Source: Arctopsyche grandis
Lineage: Eukaryota > Arthropoda > Insecta > Trichoptera > Hydropsychidae
Assembly: GCF_051622035.1 (NCBI RefSeq)
Contig: NC_135357.1
Location: forward strand, 35,013,691 to 35,077,690
Direction of reading: 5' to 3'
DNA: 64,000 bases
Under the pieces are notes generated by a model. That model was not told the origin of the DNA, did not search any database, and was given only the letters and a program-made list of their open reading frames with translations. Positions 32,001 to 44,000 of this stretch are shown here, piece by piece. The position numbers and the translations under genes are program-made. The stretch's first letter is position 1. Each line of letters begins with the position of its first letter.

Positions 32001-35000
32001 ATTCGGAAATGGTGTTCAACCAGGCAGTCGATAGTCGAATAGGAGTAAAAATAGGCGCCGAAATTATAAATAATATCCGTTTCGCTGATGATACGGCAAT
32101 ATTGACTGAGAGTGCCGAAGACCTGCAATCGTTATTGACCGCAATTGATCATTAATGCAAAAAATGGGGTCTGTCTATTAATATCAACAAGACAAAATCA
32201 ATGTAAGTGTAACGTACGCCCCCGCAGCCGAAGGAGTGGGGGGAAAACTACCCCCGCCCTCGGATGCTGGGGAGTGGGAGAAAGTACCGCTACTTTCTCA
32301 GCTATAAAAGGAGCGCCCTTCTCTTCGGAAGTCGAGGGAGTCCGCGCCCAGCGCCCGCAGTGCACGGACGTACCCCAAACCGCCTCGGCGTCAGCCGCGC
32401 TGTAGTTGTCGTTTCCCGCGTTACACACAGCTGTGTCGTTAACAGCTGCATCGCCGAAACCGCGATGTAACTACGACTCGATACTTCGAACGTGTCCCTC
32501 TGGGAACGAGATGCTGTCCTAACAACAGTAACAAAAAAAAAACACAGTGATAGTGACAGTGACAAGTGACAAGTGACAGTGACACCCACCCACCCACAAA
32601 CCCACCCACAAGATGGGTAACCCACCACAACGTGATAGTCGTAGTGACAAGGACACTAATACACAAACACAAAAACAAAAAAAAACAATCACTAGAGACG
32701 ACTTCAGTGAACTATTGGAGGCGTTTCGAACCGTGAAGGAAGAAAACGCTTCCCTCAAAAAGACCATCGAGTCGATTCTCGCGACTCACGCAGCCCAACG
32801 AGCTGCTGACCAAGCAGCCCACTCCGCCCAACTGGGAAACCTTGCGTCAAACATGACGCAGTCCCAGTCGATGATGACCACGAAGAACATGGCCACATCC
32901 CCCCAGACGTCACCTAAAAAAAAAAACGGTAAGCGTAGAATGGTAAGCCCGCCCAACACCACACGCACACAACCACAGTCGCCCCCACACAATAGCAACA
33001 GATACGCGCCACTCGCGGAACTCGACTCCGACCCCGATTTCGATTCCGAATCCAACTCCAACAAAATGGAGGTTACCGCCACTGCCAAGTCCCCACCTGC
33101 ATCAGCAGCTGTACCCGCACTTACAAAAACCCCGGCACCACAACCGGAAGACTACTTATTCCCGGTTGGCATAATCCGTAACAGGAATGTTACACAAAAG
33201 CGTCCAACTCGCGACGTGCCCACCCAACAAGCGGCCCCCAGCGCCCCGTCGGCAAATACGCCCCAAACCCCTCGCACAGCACAAATTCGTGCACCCCCTC
33301 AAACCACAAGCCCCGCTCACCCATCTGGAAACACCGTCTCTGACACTCCTTCACAAAATGTCCAAAGAGCAAAGGTTGCTCCAATCTTCCTTAGGTTGCC
33401 ATCGGACTACAAGGCAGTTCAAAGGAAACTCAACCAACATAACTACAAGTTCACGGCCGTCTACTCTGAAAACAGAGTAAAAATCTCCCCTCTCACCATC
33501 GATGATTACCGTAAAATCACGAAATTGCTCCAAGAGCAACAATTTCAGTTTTATGCCCACCCTCTAACGGAAGACAAACCGCTCAAAGTAGTCATTAGAG
33601 GCATTAACCCCAACTACTCCGAATCGGAAGTCCTCGCCGAGCTGGCCAAACTTGGCTATAAAGCCAGTAAAGCCACCGTCATGAAATCACGACGTGACAA
33701 GCGCAACATGCCCATGTTCACAGTCGAGACCACACGCGACGAAGAGGGGAAGAAATTATTCAACCTCTCCAGCATTTTCGGCCAACTGGTTCGCATCGAA
33801 TCACTTCGTCGTGGTGACACTGTACCGCAGTGCCACCGCTGCCAAGGCTTTGGACATGGCTCCTACAACTGCAATGTCGCCCCCTTATGCATCAAATGTG
33901 CAGGACCCCATTTGACCACTGACTGTGCGTCAACAGCCTCCACCCCAACCTGCACCAGCTGCAGAGGCCCTCACGTTTCCAGCTACAGAGGCTGCCCTTC
34001 AAATCCCAACAACAAAAGCAGGAAGAACTCCAGTCAACCCCGAAACCCCAACCCCTCCCACCCCCAACCAAAGAAGACCAACGTACCGCAATACAGACAC
34101 GTAGACACAAATTTTCCTCCCCTAACCCCACCCACCCAACAAACCAACATCAACACCAGCTGGAACCCAAATCAAAACCAAGACCTTTCAAATCGGATGA
34201 GCAAAATCGAACAGTCCATTGAGTCGATAAATGCCATCCTGATCATGCTCACCCGACAGAAAAAATGACTTGTTACCTCAAGATCGTTTACTGGAACGCT
34301 TGCAGCATACTCTGCAAGCGTGTCGAATTCGAGCAATTCCTGCTCCAACACTCCATTGATATCGCACTAGTAAACGAAACTTGGCTCAAACCCGGTAATA
34401 GACTACACTTCTCAAACTACACTACATACAGAAACGACAGAATAGGCAAAGCCGCCGGCGGCACAGCCATATTCATCAAACACACGATCCAACACAACTT
34501 GGCCCCGCGGCCGATCACCACAGGAATAGAACTGACGTCGGTAGAAGTTTGGACCGACACCGGCACCCCACTCATCCTCCACGCAGTCTACAACCCTCCA
34601 AATCAACACTTACTCACCACCGACTTAGACAACATATTCAACACCAACAAAGCCACCATTGCCGCAGGCGACCTTAACGCCAAACATTCCAGATGGAACA
34701 GTCGAGCCACTAACAATAATGGGAAAATTCTCCTTAGTTATTCCCAACTCTCAAACCCAAAAGTCTCCGTCACGGCCCCAGATGAACCCACAAGAATCCC
34801 CATTAACTTCAAAGGTAGACCTGATATCTTAGACATCGTTCTTACTCAAAATTTTCCAGGTGCGCAGTCCTTGACTGTAGTAAATGATCTCTCTTCCGAC
34901 CATCACCCGGTCATACTAGAACTCACCAACACCCCTGTAACTATAAACCCCATCCTCCGAAGTACCATATCTTGGGAGAAATTCTCAACTCTCCTTCATC

Positions 35001-38000
35001 ACACCGTCACTTACCCCCACTCGATTCACACCACCCAAGAGATAGACTCGGCTATTAACGTACTCACTGACGAAATACAGTCAGCCCTAGAAGCCAGCAC
35101 CACCACCACTCCCCACTCTCCCCTGCACCCGCAAGCTTTACCACCCGACATTCGCGATCTTATTCGCCTTAAGAATAGAGCTAGGAAAGCATTCCAAAGA
35201 AACAAGGACCCAATCCTCAAACAGCGAATGAACAGACTTCAACAAGACGTTAAAAACGCCTTGTGGCAACTACGAAACGACAACTGGGATACCAAACTCA
35301 GAGCGCTAGAAGACGGACATAACGGTTTCTGGAAACTGTCAAAAATCTTCGGAAGCAACGGCAATAGGATCGACAGGATCAAAGTTGGAGATAATTTTGT
35401 CTACTCCACCGCCGATAAAGCGGAAGCCCTAGCTGACAGTCTCCAGGACCAATTCTCGCTCTCAAACTCTAATCTGCAAAGCGACTTTTGCCAAATGGTT
35501 GAAAGCTCCGTCAATAGCTACCTCGAAAACCCAGCCCCAGTACCCATTGTCGCCACTTCGCCGCTTGAAGTCCAAAATATTATCAAAAGCATCGCCGCCA
35601 AAAAGGCCTCCAACAAAGCTCTAAAAGAACTCCCTCAAAAAGCCATCGCTGCACTCACAGCTATACTAAATGCCACCAACAGAATCTGCTATTTTCCGAG
35701 TCAATGGAAACTCGCTAATGTCATTCTCATCAGAAAACCCTACTCGAACCCCTCCCTCGCAACAAGTTACCGACCAATCAGCTTGCTATCCTCACTGAGT
35801 AAGATCCTGGAACGGATCCTAATCTCAAATCTCAACAGCGAAATCGCAAAAATTGACCTTCTTCCCAAAACACAATTTGGTTTTAGACCCCAACATTCTG
35901 CCGTTCACCAGATTCACAGAGTTGTTGAAACCGTTATAGACGGCTTCGACCACAACATGTCTACTGGAGCAATCTTCCTAGACATTTCCAAAGCTTTCGA
36001 TAAAGTCTGGCACTCTGGCCTCCTTTACAAAATGATTGCTGCCAACATCACCCCCCACTCAATACGATCCATCGCATCCTTCCTAAGAGAAAGGAGATTT
36101 CAGGTCAAACTCAAGGACCGCATTTCAACTCAGCGAGGCATCTCCGATGGCGTACCCCAAGGCTCCATCCTCGGCCCCACGCTATTCAACCTTTACACAC
36201 ACGACATACCCACTCCTACACATAGGTACACAAACATCGCACAGTACGCCGATGACACGGCCATCTTAGCGAGCTCCGTCGGCCCCAAGGGAGTCTCACT
36301 CGCCCTCCAGAAGTACTCGGACCAACTGGTAGCGTGGTACGATAAATGGCTGATGAAAATCAACCCGGATAAAAGTCAGGCAATATTCTTCTCCAGACGC
36401 AAAAAACGGTGCAAACCAGCCAAGCCAGTCATTATAAACGACCAACCAGTCAACTGGACCACGTCTACCCGCTACCTGGGGGTAATAATCGACCGCAAAT
36501 TAACCTGGAGACCCCACATCACTAACGCGGTGCGCAGAGCTAGGGCAGTTGCGTCAAAGCTTTACCCACTATGCAAACCCAACAGCAAGCTCTCGCTTAA
36601 AAACAAGTGCTTGCTGTATAAATCTATCATCCGCCCACAAATCACGTACGCGAGCCCCGTGTGGGCTCACACTACCATCTCCAATACATCCATACTCAAA
36701 CTACAGACAGTTCAAAACAAATTCTTGCGTGCCGCGGGCAACTACGACTGGTACACAAGAAACACTATAATTCACAATGACCTAAACATTGACCACCTTG
36801 ACAAACACGTACACAAACTTGCCGTGAACTACTTCAAGTCTCTCGGCAAGATAGACAACCCTCTTATAAATTCCCTCGGTGAGACCAAACTCACGATCAA
36901 TCAAAGGCCCATCGACATCTTGAAGATGGGTATAGGCTAAACTAGGATAGATAGAATTAATCTGTAAATATATATTATGACAACAGTAACCATAAGTTAA
37001 GTTAACCAAACCACTAACATAATACTATAGCCTCTAAATATAAAACTAACCATACTAACCGTAACAGTATCCCATAGTTAATGCACTAACCTATGCTTAG
37101 TGTTCTAGCCATCCAAATCAGCAATGCGAGCAGCCGCCAGCCCGCACCACAACATCACCGCGAATCGGATCCCAGATAATTCGCTAGATCGATAGGCATG
37201 GAGTAAACTCCATGGAACTATCTATAAAATATTACCCACTACTACTACTACTACTCGGAAGTCGAGTCGGACCACAGCTTTCTCTGAGAACTGTCGTTTC
37301 CTTTAGACTCCCATCTCTACTGGTCTTTCCCTGTTCAGTCAAAGCCACCCACTTCACCCCACGTTACATAAGGAAAAAACGGATCCATTAAACCTGAGTG
37401 TGCGCGGACAAATGATTGAACAGGTCGAACAATACAAATACCTAGGACCAATGATCAATACGGACGTCAGTTCCGAAATGGAGATAAGAAGAAGGATCGA
37501 AATAGCAAGAAATGCCTTCAGCAGTGTTCCGACCAAGTCTTCATGGTCAGCTTTCGTGGCGTTACGACCAAAGGAGCCGTTTTGGAGGGAGATCGGCGCC
37601 GAGCGCGCGTCCCCGCCTTCTATTCGTTTTCCGCTTCGGTCGAGTGAACATCTCTGTTCGCTACCGAGTTTGTTCCCACCACCGAGTCCCGATCAGCTCA
37701 GCCTGGATCGGCAGACGATACTGGAAGTACAGCTTCAGTATACGTCCGGTGAGAAGTGAGGAAATCCTGGTCTTTCTTCGTCGAAGTCAGATCACGTAGT
37801 CACGTGAGGAGTGAAGTTATCATAACCTCTCGAACACGTGCGCGCTAATTTCACGACGGACTCCCCCCCCCCCCCTGCTTATTCTCTGTATTTATACATA
37901 TATAAAATACAGTCACCATACAAACAGAATTACAACCTGTTTTTATTATTATACAATTTCCTCCCTTTTTCCACATCACGCATCCCACGCACATTACGAA

Positions 38001-41000
38001 GGAGAAAGGGACATAGCAGAGCAGCCGACATCAGCAGAGACCAGACCACCGACGACGAAGGAAGGCACCTTGAGGAAACCAGCCCCGCCCAAGCTTACCA
38101 CTAGCTATCTCAGAAAACCGACTTCCGGGGTGCTCTCGAGTTGAACATCCCTGGAGTCTGTACATTTGGTCCTTCGATTCCGTATGTCTTCAGAGCTGGT
38201 CTTCCAACGTCGTCGAATCCAGGTTGGTCGTAATTAGCATTTTTCTGTTGTTGTTGCTATTTTTTTGGTCGTCAACGTCCATTTTGTTTTTTCCCGCGTC
38301 CATTTTTTCCTTTGTTTGATTTCGTCGCATTTCAATAATGGCGTCTTTGAGTACGCTTAAAAATACGCGGAAAAGAATTCGCGCTCGGTTAACGAGAAAC
38401 GCGAATCAATTGGGGGACGATCTGAGCATCTTCGAGCTCAGAATCAGGCTCGAAACAATCAGACCATTACTGTCTGAATTCGAAGCGATCCAAGCTCAGA
38501 TAAACGAGCTGGACCAAGAAGAGGCGCAGGCCTCCGAATCCGTCGTGGACCTATTTGATAGGGAGCATATGGCCGCCTTCGTGCGATGCACCGAAGCAAT
38601 CAATTTGCGTGAGCCGCAATTGAGCGCTTCACCGTTAGATGGCGCTAACCTCACAATGTCACCTGTACCGCAATCAAATTCGGCAATAAAATTGCCCCGT
38701 TTGGAGTTGCCCACCTTCGAAGGCAACGTCCAAAATTGGCCGCTTTTTTCACAACGCTTCTTGGCCGCTATGGCCGGCGAGAGTTCGCAAATCGCCCGGT
38801 TCCAATACTTACTAGGAAGCCTAAAAGGAGAGCCCCAACGTTTAGTTGACGGCCTGGAATTAGCTTCAAATGCATTTACGAGCGCGTGGTCCATTTTGGA
38901 TCAACGCTATAACAACAAAAAAATTGTTGTTCAGTATCACCTTCAGGCATTGCTTGAAGCCGAGCCAGTCGTGAGCAACAATCACGTCAGTCTGCGTCGT
39001 CTCATAGATGATGCCAACATGCATGTACGTGCGCTCGTTAACTTGGGCGTCCGGGTCGAGACCTGGAACGAGATTCTGGTGATGTTTATCACCAGAAAAC
39101 TCGACCGGAGTACACTTCTGCAATGGGAGCTTCAGACTCCCAAGTATGAAGACTGCACGTTTAGCAAAGTAATGCATTTTCTAACGTGCCAGTGCCAATC
39201 GATGGCAAATGCCGACTTCGTCTTAAAAGGCGAGTCGAATCCTCGACCAAGAACCATTACGAATCCGAAGGCAGCAGTTCTGCATGTGAGGAGGGAACGC
39301 CCCTCCTGCATCAGTTGCAGCGGAAGTCATTCTCTGCTAGCCTGTCCATCATTCCGCCAAATGAGCGGTGATGAGCGTAGGTCGAACGCCATAAAACGTC
39401 GACTATGTCTCAACTGCTTGAGGCCAGGGCACATAGTTCACGCGTGCCAAACAAAGCAGAGATGCTTCAAATGCGGTCATGCCCATCACACCATGTTACA
39501 TGACTCAACTCCATACCAAACTTCGCCTTCAAATAAGGCCAAACATTATCGGAGCCCCAAGAAATCAGAGAACGCCAAACCCGTAAAATCATCGTTGGTT
39601 TTACACTCGGTGAGACGCGTATCGCCTTCTCACGCCCGAACTGTCCTGTTATCCACCGTGGAAGTACAAGTTCGCGGCGGAGATGGGCGTTCGCACAAGG
39701 TTCGAGCATTGTTAGATAACGGCTCCGAACTCAACCTCATCTCTGAAGACTTAAGAAGGCGACTCGCCTTAAAGTCGAAAAGGATGGACGTCAACCTGGT
39801 AGGAATAGGTTCAAATAGGACGTCCATTACTAGTGGCGCGGTAATTCGAATTCTACCGCGCATCCCCAATCAGGGCTCCAGTGTTGATCTCGATTGCGCA
39901 ATCATGCCCGAGATCGCGAATCAACTTCCATCGCGCAACGTGTCCGAGATTCGGAGCCATTTGCCGCTTCATCTCCCCCTTGCCGATCCGTCATTCGATA
40001 TTCCCGGTACAGTGGATATGGTGATAGGCAGCGACGCCTATCATGCGATGTTACGCAATGGCAAACGTACCATTTTAGTTCCCTCCAAGTCACGCGGTGA
40101 CAGAGGAGGACGCATCGCGATGATGAATACAGCTTTCGGCTGGATATTGGGCGGCTCTCTAGAAGCGCCCACAGTTTCAAGCGATTCTCGGAATTGCCAT
40201 CACACAACGGGTCGTGATCCGTTATCTTGTTTTGGCGCGAGACGTCCAGTCAAGACAGTTACGCGTCCCCTGGACGAATCGCGTATTTACGCGGAACGAA
40301 GATTCCGCTTGCCGAAGCGCAATGTACCCGCGCCCTTTAACCCTCACATCTTTCGACCTTCCCAACCCAGCTCCCATAACTCCTGGCCAGTTCCTAGTTG
40401 GCGCACCACTAGTTGCGCAACAGCAGGAGGATCTGGTCGATCAACCCGGAGCGAGGGTGCTACCACACCAGCACATGCAGCAGCGGCCCCTGGCAGACAG
40501 GGGCACAGGAGTAGGTCCTACTACTCCTCCATCAGCAACACCAAGCGAGCAGTCCGGCGAGTAGCTCGACTGCCAGTCGAGCAGCACTCAGTGAATTTGT
40601 GCAACGGTGTGGCGAACGTTCATAACGTCCCACATTAAAGTTGGCGCGTTGTTTGTATCTGTGTTGTGGATTCAGTTTATGTGTTTTAACTTAAGTTTTT
40701 GAGTTGCTTTTCTTTTATGCTTCTCTTGTTGGTTTGATTGGTGCTTTGTAATAGAGCTATCAGGATAGATTGGGACATATAACGATTGAACAATATTGTT
40801 ACCTAGCATTGGTGTTGGTTATTTGTTGGTTTTTTGGTTGTTTGTTTGTCTATTTTTTGTTTGTTTCTTGCCGGCTTAGTCAGCTGCTTATGTAGGATGG
40901 GAAATTGACGATGGACTAATGTTATTTTGTTTGCTGACTGGGTTATTTGTTGTGTTGTTTTTTGTTTTTTTGTTATTTTTTTGCTTATTTGCTTGGTTTT

Positions 41001-44000
41001 TGTATATTTCATTAGTCGCTTGTGCACCATTAATTCTTATTTGTTTTGGAATTCGATCCTCTGACTTCCAACGGGGGGAGTATGTTCCGACCAAGTCTTC
41101 ATGGTCAGCTTTCGTGGCGTTACGACCAAAGGAGCCGTTTTGGAGGGAGATCGGCGCCGAGCGCGCGTCCCCGCCTTCTATTCGTTTTCCGCTTCGGTCG
41201 AGTGAACATCTCTGTTCGCTACCGAGTTTGTTCCCACCACCGAGTCCCGATCAGCTCAGCCTGGATCGGCAGACGATACTGGAAGTACAGCTTCAGTATA
41301 CGTCCGGTGAGAAGTGAGGAAATCCTGGTCTTTCTTCGTCGAAGTCAGATCACGTAGTCACGTGAGGAGTGAAGTTATCATAACCTCTCGAACACGTGCG
41401 CGCTAATTTCACGACGGACTCCCCCCCCCCCCCTGCTTATTCTCTGTATTTATACATATATAAAATACAGTCACCATACAAACAGAATTACAACCTGTTT
41501 TTATTATTATACAATTTCCTCCCTTTTTCCACATCACGCATCCCACGCACATTACGAAGGAGAAAGGGACATAGCAGAGCAGCCGACATCAGCAGAGACC
41601 AGACCACCGACGACGAAGGAAGGCACCTTGAGGAAACCAGCCCCGCCCAAGCTTACCACTAGCTATCTCAGAAAACCGACTTCCGGGGTGCTCTCGAGTT
41701 GAACATCCCTGGAGTCTGTACAAGCAGCATGAAAAAAGTTTTGTGTTGTCGAAGTTGTCTATGAAATTGCGCTCAAGAGTCCTGCACTCCTATGTTTGGT
41801 CGGTTTTGCTGTACGGATGCGAAACGTGAACGCTGTTAGTGGCATCTATGAACAGGATAGAGTCCTTTGAACTGTGGTGTTACCGGAGGATGCTAAAGAT
41901 CTCGTGGAAGGAGCATGTAAGAAACGAAACAGTCCTCCAGCTTCTTCATAAAAAGAGAGAGCTTCTTGACACGGTGAAGCGCCGTAAGATGGAATACTTT
42001 GGCCACATTATTCGCGGCCCCAAATATCGAATTCTACAAACAATCATAGAAGGGAAAATAGAAGGCAAACGGTGGCTTGGGAGAAAAAAAGCTCTCTTGG
42101 CTCTGGAACATCAGGTCATGGATGGGACTCGGTCTCGAAAAGTTATTTCGGCTTGCCCATGATAGGGAAGAATTCGCACGGGCCATAAACGATGTCTGCC
42201 CATGGTAGTCGCCTACGTCCGAATACGGATTCGGCATTAGAAGAAGAAGAAGACTAATAATCCAACTATGTATATACTCATTTTTATATATATATATATA
42301 TTGTAGCGTTGCATAGGGAGACGCCCCGTGGACCGGTGACGTCATGGTGACGCCGACCAATGGTGGAGTCGGGCGTTGTGGCCAATGGCTACACCCGACT
42401 CCTTGACCAATGACTGTACTTGTTGACGTGTCATAAACGTGTATGCGCTGAGCGCTCTATGATATAAGAACGGTACGCTCTCGATCGGTGGCATTCGGAT
42501 CCTGACCTCCACCGGACGAGCAGCAATAAAGAACTGGAACCTGCCTGCGTGTTTTCTTGTACCTCGACCTGACTCCACTTACCTTTGAATACTCTTCACT
42601 GGTGTCAGAAGTGGGATCTACATGGTTGAGACAAGGAGCCACAAAGGTGCGGATTCGGGGTCTTCATCGCTGCCGGAAGAAATGGAGCCGAATCGAGAAC
42701 AAAGCCCTGGGGAGCCGAGCAACGGAGGACGGAGACGGGAGGAGCAGAGGAGCCGGGTGTCGAGGAGCCGGGTGCCAAGGACACCGGAACCGAGCTACAA
42801 GGAGCTAAGCCAGGGAATGGCGAGCTGCCAAGAGCAGGTCCAGTCCCTGCAAAACACCTTCGCCACGTTTTTGCAGTCCTGGGAGAAGTCTGCGACACCA
42901 ACGCAGCCGAAAGCCGACGTACATCCAGAACCACCGAGGAGATCAGAGGTATGTTACGAGGACAGGCGGACCACACAGCGAGACACGTACGGGGTGCGGC
43001 AACATTCCCACCGGTACGAATACACCACGTTCGACGGTACTGAACGGTGGAAGGACTTCCTCAACCACTTCGAGTTTGCTGCACGGCTGAACAAGGAGAC
43101 GACGAACCTGGAGGACCGACTGTGCTGCCAACTCCGAGGTGCGGCCGCCATTTTCGCCAGTCAGCTGCCATCGACGCTGAGCTACGACGAATTGACGGAA
43201 GAGCTGGCACAACGTTTCAGAAGACAGGGCACACCGATTGCATGCCATGCGGCAGCGGAACAGAGAAGATGGAGTGCGGAAGAACCAGCCGCGGACCACG
43301 TAGACGCGATACGAGCCCTCTGCGAAGACATGCTGGAGGGCGTCCACACGAACGCCGAAGCAGTCGAACGCATGACCGTGTGCATAGCGGCGAACTCCTT
43401 CACGTACCCCAGTCTACGGGCCAAACTTGGCGCGCTCCGGATCACCCCGACTACAGCGGACGTGATAACCAGAGCCGACGCAACACGACAAGCCGTCATC
43501 TTCGAAGCGAAGGAACAACGGTCGGCACAACCAACGTCGAGAACAGTACGTCCCGACGCGGGAGCGTTCAGACCATCTCGACCGGCCGTGCGACCCCCAC
43601 GATGGGTGTCATCGGACCAGACAGCGCGACCAGCCACTACCACTCCAACGTGTTGGAACTGCGGACAAACGGGACACATTAGCCGGTTGTGCCGCAAGAA
43701 GAGGGTCCGGAAGCTAGAGCCAACGAACGACGAGGATGAAGACGACGAGGAGGAGGCGGCTTCGGGAAACGAGCAGTGATCGGCCTGTTACGGGTCAGAC
43801 CGATCACCGGTGCACGCAAAACACCCGGAGTGAAAAAACTGGACGGCAGCGGCACGGCCGGCTCGTTTGTCGTGAAAGGAGAGATCGGAGGCGTGCCGTG
43901 TCGAATGGTGGGGGACACCGGGGCGTGCATCACGGTGATCAACCCGGAACTGTTCGCGAAGATCTCTCCTAAAGATTACACCGTCGTGAAGGGCCATTAC

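Larger units (their letters stand above)
32337..37255 (+). mobile_element. Jockey-clade LINE, near full length (4.9 kb)
   Basis: Non-LTR retrotransposon with a GC-rich 5' leader, ORF1 (32613-34268), ORF2 (34265-36940), a 3' UTR and a (TAC)n tail. The 11-bp duplication CGGAAGTCGAG flanks it (32326-32336 and 37256-37266). Both frames are open, so this is a young copy. Two 3' fragments of the same family are at 49911-51074 and 62861-63453. The base composition (C-rich third positions) differs sharply from the host intron. Confidence 0.88.
32208..37368 (+). mobile_element. Solo LTR (Gypsy-like), fossil, split by a Jockey LINE
   Basis: LTR parts 32208-32336 and 37267-37368, 231 bp together, starting TGTAACGTACG and ending CACGTTACA, with the 4-bp duplication TAAG at both sides (32204-32207 and 37369-37372). 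A TATAAAAGG box lies near 32313. No internal region remains. It sits inside the RTE LINE. Confidence 0.72.
31850..42250 (+). mobile_element. RTE-type LINE, 5' truncated, carrying further insertions
   Basis: Segments 31850-32207, 37373-37524 and 41728-42250. They encode in order DAKDIAFLKNLYRNQSAVVK, GVRQGCVLSPMLFNLYSEMV and FADDTAILTESAEDL, then MIEQVEQYKYLGPMINTD, then LYGCET, ELWCYRRMLKISWKEHV and RRKMEYFGHIIRG, all reverse transcriptase and C-terminal parts of an RTE-like protein. It has several stops and frame changes. It ends in (GAA)n. The 10-bp target duplication GACTAATAAT (31840-31849 and 42251-42260) shows it jumped into the MITE. Confidence 0.78.
31661..42277. mobile_element. Mutator-like MITE split by a 10.4-kb insertion
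   Basis: The left part, 31661-31849, starts GGTTCGGTGATTATTGG and has the family core CTATAACGGAACATCTGGCA. The right part is 42261-42277. The outer flanks carry the 9-bp duplication CATTTTTAT (31652-31660 and 42278-42286). The RTE LINE is inserted between the parts. Confidence 0.7.
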
